Assembly: GCA_036346205.1 (NCBI GenBank)
Contig: JARFJB010000896.1
Coordinates: forward strand, 2,314,001-2,378,000
DNA: 64,000 nucleotides
Reading direction: 5' to 3'
Origin: Vesta saturnalis
Taxonomy: Eukaryota > Arthropoda > Insecta > Coleoptera > Lampyridae
Shown here piece by piece: positions 55,531 to 64,000 of the stretch (positions are counted from its first letter, which is position 1; each line of letters starts with the position of its first letter). The notes under the pieces were generated by a model, which saw only the letters and a program-made list of their open reading frames with translations, searched no databases and was not told the DNA's origin. The position numbers were made by a program, and so were the translations under genes.

Positions 55531-58364
55531 AGGTAAAACGGGGTAACATTTATATAGGTTCAACATTGACACCTTTTTAAAATCATCATACCTTTCGAAT
55601 TAAATATCAAATATGTAGAGTGTTTTTGTACTTATGGCGCCCTCTTGACGTTAATTGTAGAAGCTGTACGTCTTAGTTTATTATTTGCAAATGGCGATAA
55701 TTAGTCAGCTGTTGACGTTTGGCTTGATTTTTATAATAGAAAACTTCGTTAATTTTGGATTATTCTAGTGTAAATTGTGCTTGAAACGGTGAGTATATAC
55801 TGATAATTGAAATTAGTTATAAAATTTGCAGACATCTGATGCTGTTTTGTTTTCATTCATTTACATGTGCATTTTCCCAAATTGGGTTAAGTTTATCAGT
55901 GTCATTGTTGAACTTGGGATAACATTGATAGTGTCAATGTTGACCTTAGTTTAAGTCAATCTTAAACTTTGCCTAACATTAACCATCATAAACGTTTTCA
56001 TTGTATTTTTCAGATACCGTCTGCTGGAAAAACACTAATCCGAATGTGAGAAAATATAAAAATTATTCCGAGGATGACATGACGGCAGCCATCGAAGCAG
56101 TACAAAGCGGAGGAATGAGCACAAAACGAGCTGCTATCTGTTATGGAATAAATTGTACTACTCTCATGAATCACATTAAAGGAACAAAATGTAAAAAAAT
56201 TGGGCGACCAACTGTTTTAAATTTCCAAGAAAAGGAACTATTACTCCATGCCTTATTGAAATTGGCCGATTGGGGATATGGTTTTGATCGCCAGCAATTG
56301 CGCCGATGTGTCCAGGATTTTCTGAGGAAACTGGATAGGCCAAATCCGTTTCGAGATGGGTTACCATGTATTGATTGGTGTATTGCTTTCGAAAGGAGAT
56401 GGAAACAAGAAATGAGCAGACGCATTGCACAAAATTTGCCAAAAAATCGTGCATTAGGTGGAACACATGATGTTATATTGGATTTTCACAACAAAATTAA
56501 GGAACTGACAGAAAAATACGATTTAAGAAATAAGCCACAAAATATTTTTAATTGTGATGAAACAGGGTTTCAAACAGACGCAGGAACTCAAAAAGTATTA
56601 TGTAAGAGTGGTGCCAGAAATCCTACAAAACTAGTTGGTTCGGTCACAAAAGGAATGTACACGGTATTGATGTGTTGTAGTGCTGTTGGGGAATTCCTCC
56701 GGATGTTTATCAATTATAAAGGCCTACACCTGTACTCTACTTGGTGTAATGATGGACCGAACAATTGCAGATATAACTGCTCACCATCGGGTTGGATGGA
56801 AGCTCCACAATTCTTGGATTGGTTTATTAATTGTTTCATACCAGGCACAGTCGAATTGGAAGGACAAAAACTATTAATAATAGACGGTCATAATTCTCAT
56901 ATTTCAATAGATTTAATAGTCATGGCTGTGGAAAATGATATTGAAATTTTATGTCTTCCGTCTCACACCTCACACATTGTACAACCCTTGGACTTCGGTG
57001 TGTTTAAATCTGTTAAACAGTCATGGAGAAATATTCTACGCGAGTTTTACAAAGAAACAAACTACAAAAACGTCGATAAATTAATGTTTCCTTCGTTAAT
57101 GAAAAAGTTGTACGAATCCGCTTGCTTTTCTAGAGCTAATGCTTTGCTGGTTTTGAAGGTTCTGGGATAGTTCCACTCTCTAAAGGTAAAATTATGCGAA
57201 ACACTGAAATGGCTTCAATTGTCGAAGGACAGCAGGTCAAGTCTACAGATAACCCTAGTACTTCCAGTTGTAGTGTAGATTCTAACGACAAAACAGACAT
57301 TTCCCCGAAAACTAGCTTAGAACTGTCATTAAAAGCGGTTTTACAGGAAACCAAAGACAAGTACCGAGTGCAGTTAACAGAAGGAATAGGGTTTCTAGAA
57401 AATTCGCAGAAAGCTTAACAAGCCAAGAGGTTCACGTAAGACTCAGAAAAGACGCTGAAGAAAAAAAATTGAAACAAGAGAAATCTAAACTAATAAAAAA
57501 ACAAAAAAGAAATAGAACCGCCAGTTCAAATAGAGCGAAGAAACAAAAAAAATCTCAACCAGAAAGTAGTTCTGATAGCGAAATTAGTGTCACGTTGGAA
57601 AGTGAAGATGAACTAAATTTTGATTCGAACTCGACTGATGAAGTACCAATATCAATAGAACCTGAAAATCAAGAGAATGTTGCTCCTGAAAATGGCTCGG
57701 CTATACCACCTTAAGAAAATTCTTGGGTTCTTGTAAAATATGGAGAAAAAACGCATTATATGGGGCAAGTAATAAAATTGGAAAATAACGATCGTTGCAT
57801 CATCAATTTTTTAAGAAAAAAATCTTTTCTTCGTTTTTCCACATGTAGAAGACACTCTTGAAATGTTGAACAAAAATATTGTAAAAACAATGACCAGTCC
57901 AGTTATTCAACGGGAAAAACATTACTTTGATTTGAAGGAAATTCCTTCAAATATTGTGATTGCTTAAAACATTTTTGTTCGTTTCAGTATTTTCATGTTT
58001 TTGATTATTTTATCTCTTGCTGTTCTATTGGAATAAGATATTAGGTTTAAGATTAGAAATGTTGCAATCTAATTCTCAGACTTGTAAAAGTTTTACCCAA
58101 TTCAGTTATTAAAATTTCTAAGTACTTAATTTTCCTTTTTTCACAAAACTACGTGTCAATGTTTGTATCCTATCATCTATAAATGTGAAACTTTTTAAAA
58201 TGTCACGATATTTCGAAAATACGAACAGTTCAAACAATAATATACACTCATTTCAGTGTATAAATGAGGCAACTTTGCTTTAAAAAAAACTCAACTATAA
58301 GTAATAACTAAGTCAGAAAAAATACCATTAAAAGAGAGTTGTGTCAATGTTAGACCTTTTACCT
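55531..58364 (+). mobile_element. pogo-like element with TA duplications
   Basis: AGGTAAAACGGGGTAAC at 55531 and its inverse at 58364 (read inward AGGTAAAAGG then AACATTGACAC) form imperfect TIRs, flanked by TA at 55529-55530 and 58365-58366. AACATTGACACC occurs on the left 55,563-55,574, slightly further in. The interior holds one plus-strand pogo/Tigger-like transposase. Length 2.83 kb. TA target and this transposase class agree. Confidence 0.8.
56044..57967 (+). pseudogene. pogo/Tigger-like DDE transposase, lightly broken
   Basis: The main frame is open from at least 56,001 to 57,170. It has a pipsqueak-type helix-turn-helix (SEDDMTAAIEAVQSGGMS), a CENP-B-like second DNA-binding region, and the DDE core with NCDETGF, LLIIDGHNSH and HTSHIVQPLDFGVFK, where the last two Asp are 35 residues apart. 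The only ATG near the start (56044) is out of frame by one base with VRKYKNYSEDD, so a one-base deletion probably killed initiation. A second frameshift near 57,140 precedes GFEGSGIVPLSKGKI. The Lys/Glu-rich tail continues to 57,967 with a VLVKYGEKTHYMGQVIK module. A 5' UTR intron (about 55,790-56,012, GTGAGT to TTTTTCAG) is likely. Catalytic residues are intact. Confidence 0.85.
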
Positions 58365-58366
58365 TA

Positions 58367-58692
58367 ATGTATCAATTTTTAATGTAGTTCAACTAGGGTG
58401 AAAGCTTATAATACGCTGTTGTAGATTTAACACAACAATTAAAGTTAATAAATAGTACAAGTTGGATATAACATGTGTAGAGTAAAGTGAAATATAGATT
58501 AAATCGTAAAATAGGTGTCTTTAAAAAAATAAGCTTTCGTTGTAATGGAATTTTACAGTAAGTACTTGCTAAAAATTGTAAAGTTAACGTGAAAAGATAA
58601 AACAAGATTTATCCATAACGTAGAGTGATTATCTAAATACAAAATGTTCTGTTTAAAGAGATATTTAGATTTCTATAAAACAGTTTGTAAAC
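58367..58692. other. Short AT-rich spacer
   Basis: Lies between the pogo-like element and the next TIR. A 70-codon minus frame has no motif. Confidence 0.4.
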
Positions 58693-60149
58693 TCGGGACC
58701 GCGAGAGGTGTCTTATGATTCATAATAAAACACATAACACAAAGCAATTATAACATATACTTATTTCTGTTCCTCATAAGTAACATACGTATGGAAAGAG
58801 AAGGAGATTTTAACGAACGTTTGTCGTTTAAATATTGAAAGTGCCGAAAACGGATGTCTCACATAAATCAGCAACTTAGCCTCATAATTTCCTTCTTTTG
58901 ATCTGTCACGTGCATTTATCCTTTTGTATTCCCTGAGTTATTAGAAAAGCTTTTATCAAAACTACAGGAATTATTTAAAGGCGAACATAAGTTCTAGTAC
59001 GTCTTTAGAAGATCAAAGCGAGGTCATGTTAACGGATGTTTTCGGTATTTTGAAATGGGCCGTGATCGAAATGGACCGAACTTGCCTCCAACTTCGATTA
59101 TACAGGCAGTATTGTAATTAAAAATCGGTCATACCTAAACCATTGTTTATGGAGAACTACCGAAGCTTGTGGAGTTACACAACTGTAACATACCATAGCA
59201 CGAACTGCTTCAAGTCAAGAAGCTGGTGAAAGTCTACCTAGTACACCTCAGAAGAAAATACAATGTCGAAAGAAACGCAGCATTGATATAGATGATTCGT
59301 TAGTAGATAACATATCATCGAGCAACTATGGAGAAAAGCAGAATTGATATCATTTCTACAGAAGCGTAATATTAGCTACAAAATAATATGCTGAAGGTAG
59401 AATTATTGTAATTAGCTAAAGAGCAATATATTCCTAAAAATACGCAATCGATGATCTCGAAGCAATGGGGCCACAAAGTGTTGCGTTTATCACCATATCA
59501 TTCCCAGTGTAATCCAATCGAGGTAGTGTGGGAAAATTGCAAAGAGTTTTATAATAAGAATATTGGTCAACATGGATTTAGTGATGATATTGTTACACCA
59601 TCATGAGAAACATCATTGATGGATCTAGCTTCAAAATATTGACAAAAATGCATTCATTACACATGCAGAAAAGGAAATGTCAGGTTGGTTGGATGTTCAA
59701 AAGCAGTATGAATGTGTATAAAATCCTATTGTGATTAGCTTAGGTCAGTCAGCTAGTGAAACTGAAAGCAATGAAAATGAATGTAGTGATTAAATGTGTA
59801 CCAAGATATGAAATGTATTTCACATAAAAACTATTAGTGAACTTATAATTTTATTTATTGTATTTCATTTAAATGCAAATAAAAGTAACGATTTCAAAAT
59901 TGTGCTTAAACCATAAAGAAGTGCTTGTAAGTCGACTCCTTATAAGTTCTTTGCAACTAATCCAACTTCAACAGAAAAGTAGGTAGGTATATAAACAATT
60001 ATTTGCAGATTAATTTGTTTATATAATTAGCTGATTTTGTGTTGAGTAGTAACTGAGTATACTCCTGAAACTATCAACGGCATACGTTTTCTAAAACCGA
60101 ACTCGTACATTTTGTAAAATGAGTCCTAAGACACCTCTCGTTGTCCCGA
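58693..60149 (+). mobile_element. DDE transposon with ~30-bp TIRs
   Basis: TCGGGACCGCGAGAGGTGTC (58693 on) pairs with TCGGGACAACGAGAGGTGTC read inward from 60149. The match runs about 31 bp to ATTCAT/ACTCAT. A decayed IS630-like transposase lies inside. ACT borders both ends, but the superfamily normally duplicates TA, so the exact ends are unsure. Length 1.46 kb. Confidence 0.75.
59050..59795 (+). pseudogene. IS630-type DDE transposase relic
   Basis: SSQEAGESLPSTPQKKIQCR then KRSIDIDDSLVDNIS (near 59,215-59,320) is the linker after the first DNA-binding domain. Near 59,485, VLRLSPYHSQCNPIEVVWEN is the third catalytic block (NPIE) of the DDE domain. CKEFYNKNIGQHGFSDDIV and an acidic end (SETESNENECSD, TAA about 59,792) follow. 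The first two catalytic blocks are deleted. It lies within matching TIRs, which supports the call. Confidence 0.7.
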
Positions 60150-63100
60150 CTTTAATGACTGTGAGCCATTAAAGTTGAAGGTTAGTTGAAATAAGATTAA
60201 GTAAACCTCTTCAGTTGAAAAAGTGAGTAAGTACAATTCTACAAAGCAAGCAATGTGCACAAGGAAAGTAAACATAAAATCAGTGAATTTACAGCAGATT
60301 TAAACAATGGGGTTTATATCATTTTTAGACAACTAAAACATATTCATTAGCACAATTTTACAACATGAATAATACAAGTAAAAGATTAGTGAAGTTAAGA
60401 TTACCCACGTCATACTATGGTTTCGGTTTGATTTATTACTTTACAGTGCTTCTAATCATTTAAGACCAAAGCTGCCCAAAAACTTTATTGGAAACACGGC
60501 CAAACACATTCCATCGGTAACACAAGTACGAAATTTTATGGTTTAAGACGTTGCTCATTATTTTGCTCTAAAGACGTCCAAACATTTTGGTTATTTACCA
60601 ATTTCGTAATATTATTATCAGTTTCCTTGTCTAAACAGTCAAACACATTGGGCAGGACGTAAGTGCTATGGTTCTGTGGTGGTAGCTATTACTTAGTACC
60701 AAAGATTCCTAAGTTCTTCATTCTCCAACTTTGATAGAAAAATGATCAAATGTCCCAAGTCCAGGATGCCCAAACTCATTATTTAATAAACAGCTTCGTT
60801 GGTAACGCACCATACGCATTGCTTTCATCCACAGAAACTAAATTTTAACACGGTGATGATTACCATTGAGATGCCATGCCCACAGTCCAGATTTATTTTA
60901 GGTAATAGTTAGGTTTAGATCACTTTTAAAAGTAACCAATAAATAATTCTGGTAGCTAAAAAGTACCACAACTGGATGTTTCTAGATTTCACACATACTT
61001 TGAAGTTGTTTCACTTTATGGTGTCATTACGACCTTGGATTCATTGTGAGATTAAATTAAGTGGTACTGACTTATTTGATGTCACCTTTGTTAGGAGAAT
61101 ACGTCATAATTTGTATCACTATCTAGCGGAAAATGGTCTAGAACGCTTTAAAAGTGCTGAAAACTTGTACAAACTCGACATTGATTTTTACATAATCAAT
61201 ATTTTTATTTGTGTGTGCTTCGAATATAAGGAAACACAAACAATTATGAATCGGCTATTTCAACTAGGATTAAACTACTGTTTAATTATTTAGACTGAAT
61301 TCAAAATTCATTTGTAGTTTTAATTCGTTGCTCATGGTGCGAGCATACATGTTTGTTAAACATACGCGTCTTATTTCTTTAAACATTTTGAGAACTTGGT
61401 ATTCTACGTTTCCAACCGTCTTGAGTTTGGGTGACCTGCTGAGTCAATCTAAAGCTAATTTTTGCCAATTGTTTGGTTCAATGTTATTCAGAGATCGTCT
61501 GAAGCTAGCACTATTTGTTCGCTACAGGCGTTACCTCAGGTGAATGACAAGGGAAGGACCTTAACGAACGATATGAACTAACCCAGAAGTCTGTCGTGCT
61601 CCAATAAACATGCTCGTTACTCCAAAAAATAGCAGGTAGCAGTTGAACAAGAAAGAGCGAACTAGTCCAGAGCTGAGATACATTCCGGAAAGATATTAAT
61701 TCGTTCAAAAGATATACCAAAGTTCAAAGTACTACCGGGTAGGCCGAAGTAACCATATCACAGGCAAATCTGTTATATTTGCTCTGGATCTAGATTATTT
61801 GTTGATAAACATTTCCTACCTTGGCTGTCATGTTTAGGAGCCTGTACACTAAACATCACCTGGCTGATAATATCCAAGGTTATGTGGGGTTTTTGTACAG
61901 GGTTGGTTCCTAGAAACGATCGATGCTGTGAAGAATGAGACGTTTTACCAAAATTTCCAAAATCTTGTCCCACATAGGGCTTCATACATCAAATGCGATA
62001 ACCAGAAGACGCTAAACTAACTGCAAGTCAATATAGCCTTAGAAGCACCATGATAAAGGGCGAGAGAAAGGCTTGTAGAAACCAAAATATTCATACGTCC
62101 GTACGGGCACACGTTTGAATATCAAATGTAAAACCTGACAACGTCCTTAAAGGGATTGCGCCACAGAACGCCTGGATCAACAAAAGAAGTTGCGCATTCT
62201 GGACGAAATGGACGACCCCAAAGGACGAACATTGACTTCCTTACCTATGGATATTTCGTATACCCATCGCCCACACTTCAACCTAATCAGGGCGACGTCT
62301 AAAGTCTTCTACCAAATATAGAAAAAATAAGATAGAGGTTGGGCGCCCTGCGAAGAACCACAGTCTATCACTTCTATATAAAAGAGGTCGGGTATTGCGA
62401 GAATTGTGCAAACTAATCTGCAACACTGCTCTCGGTGACTTCATAAATAGGTTTCAAATAAGAAACCCTAGACAATTGAGGGCCAAATAAAGGGTCTGGG
62501 CCTAAGATGACAATGGGTATATCAGATCCATCTAAATCTAATTTGAACCATTGTAAAACTGATTCTAAACGGATACTACTATGAGATTTCTGTTGCTGAG
62601 ACGTAGTGTTACTTAGACTAACGAAGAAAGAAAACTGCAGCTTGAGGAATTAATGCTCGAATGGGCAGACCTTTACTATGAGCAAGAGCATCTGAGAGAT
62701 CAACTTGATAAAGGATTAGTTTTAAGTTTATATTGACCTAACCCAGTCCTAGCCTCGGATTTTATTTGATTTCGAAGGTAAGTGATCTAATACCAGCTAA
62801 CAATTTCCCTAAGGTCTTATTTATCTTTATGCATTTGTAACTTTATATTTGTATGCACTACCGGTATATAATTGTAGTTAGGGTTTCTCTATTAACCCGT
62901 GTTATTGATTATTTTGCTATATGAATTCAATTGCTAAGATATATTTACATCCTTGCAATGCCAGGAATTTATATGGCTGATTTTTTTCCTTTATTTTTAA
63001 CTTTATTTTAATTTTTGATAGGTACCTCTCTATCTGGCGCCCAACAATCAGCTGCATAGATTACGGGGTTGTTTCACTCTAAACCCTGTTCCTATTGAGA

Positions 63101-63976
63101 TTTTCCTTATATACCTTCCACGAATTAGGGAGTTAAAAAATTGATTAAAATGTTGGATCACAACAAACATCATGAACAGGCATATTAATATACAAATCAA
63201 GTTATTTCCGCAATTTCCATTGCTTTGGTCCAAATTCCATCACTATCAACTGGCACTTGTTTATTATAAAGCCTCGTACAACACATATTTACCAAACTCC
63301 TGAGGGCGCGCATTATTTTAAATAACCTTGTGAATAACCTAACAAATAATAATTTGGCATTGTTACTTCTACCAGGTATTAGTACGTGGTACTATTCTAT
63401 TACTTTTAGATCTCGGTAATAATGTCTATAATCTCCATAAATCCACATACTTGAAAACAATATATTTCTAACACCAATCCTTAAACACGAAGCACAACGA
63501 CGATGACGACTCCGGTTAAATATACCTGAAGAAGGCGCTTTTTTAATAGGTTTAAATTCCTCGATAAAATAGCAAACTATAAAAAGTTTGTTAGGAGTGT
63601 AGCTATCATCCATAACTTAACTGCATAAAAGCAAAGGCCTCACAAATTCGTAACTACATCTTAGTTGTTTTAAATCTCATGCTTGACTCTCAAAATCTAA
63701 ACCCTGCCTGAAAGAAAATGGAAGTATCCTTCTGCCCTTCTTCTCTCAAAGCACCCAGATTCGTTAAAGACAATTCAATATTTTACAGGAAACAGCTACT
63801 CAACGATACAAACGGAAACAAGAAACTGTCAATTAAGAGAAGGCAAGACACATAAGGAAACACAAGAAACCATTGTAAACTGAGTGAAGTGAGTCAAAAC
63901 ATCTTTAAAAATAAACAATATGTTGCATCCATCCAAAAAAGTTGTTTTACTTATATAATTATCACCATTAGCTACA
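60150..63976. other. Interval without recognised gene
   Basis: The longest frame is 60976-61293 (+, 105 codons, start MFLDFTHTLKLF) without recognised motif. Near 62,590-62,735 a helical stretch (NEERKLQLEELMLEWADLYY) looks coding and could be a fragment of a retroelement gag or a coiled coil. TGGCGCCCAAC at 63,035 resembles a tRNA-Lys primer site, but no LTR end sits before it. Confidence 0.4.
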
Positions 63977-64000
63977 TACACACACACACGCACGCACGCG
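63977..64000. repeat. (CA)n/(CG)-rich microsatellite at window end
   Basis: CACACACACACGCACGCACG runs off the end of the window. Confidence 0.9.

Noticed and set aside
60976..61293. A 105-codon frame as a host gene
   Set aside because: No recognised domain and no splice or promoter context; kept only as part of an unassigned interval.
63035..63045. TGGCGCCCAAC as a primer binding site of an LTR element
   Set aside because: No CA-ending LTR lies just before it and no gag-pol follows in the window.

Overview
This window looks like gene-poor, AT-rich intergenic DNA from an arthropod, most likely an insect. I find no convincing host gene, rRNA or tRNA. Almost everything recognisable is a mobile element or a relic of one, often nested. 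The mix (piggyBac, pogo-like, IS630/Tc1-mariner-like, Ty3/gypsy, two kinds of endonuclease-bearing LINE, and Polinton/Maverick parts with arthropod-type cargo) fits an insect. Species cannot be read from this window.

Layout: 0.1-2.0 kb is a decayed Ty3/gypsy gag-pol. 3.0-4.3 kb is a relic of a Polinton-type family B DNA polymerase. 4.62-6.70 kb is piggyBac A, delimited by an unusual ATAA duplication. 7.20-13.56 kb is piggyBac B, about 2.75 kb, with a nearly open two-exon transposase, split by a LINE at 9.57-13.18 kb. 14.7-22.8 kb is a tandem duplication of a roughly 2 kb non-coding/small-ORF unit. The first unit was hit by piggyBac C (15.22-17.56 kb), a solo LTR (17.65-18.35 kb) and a Jockey-like LINE (19.15-20.43 kb). 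The second unit acts as the empty-site reference for all three. It runs straight into a second DNA polymerase B relic (22.8-24.0 kb), so the unit is probably the upstream part of a Polinton.

24.98-26.40 kb is a Tc1/mariner-superfamily element with terminal inverted repeats (TIRs) of about 210 bp. 26.88-28.32 kb is a candidate LTR beside a tRNA-Lys-like primer binding site. 29.3-38.9 kb is a decayed Polinton block: a protease start and a phospholipase A2-like capsid-associated gene on the minus strand, a packaging ATPase, a DUF8207-like gene and an integrase on the plus strand, and a BIR (inhibitor-of-apoptosis) domain at the far end. The phospholipase gene is split by a second LINE copy. 39.14-39.54 kb is a short palindromic-ended MITE. 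42.0-46.0 kb is a decayed near full-length Jockey-like LINE, followed by a third fragment of the first LINE family. 46.9-48.7 kb is a large foldback structure around a tandem-repeat core. Further relics follow: a LINE RT tail, a piggyBac N-terminus, a DUF4817-type transposase, a pogo-like element with TA duplications (55.53-58.36 kb) and a DDE element with TIRs (58.69-60.15 kb). From 60.2 kb to the end I see no recognisable gene.

Order of events can be read from the nesting. The Polinton-like DNA and its tandem duplication are old. PiggyBac C, the solo LTR and the Jockey LINE landed in one duplicated unit later. One LINE family inserted into piggyBac B and into the Polinton phospholipase gene. 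All reading-frame calls below are by eye; similarity calls rest on remembered family motifs, not on a search.
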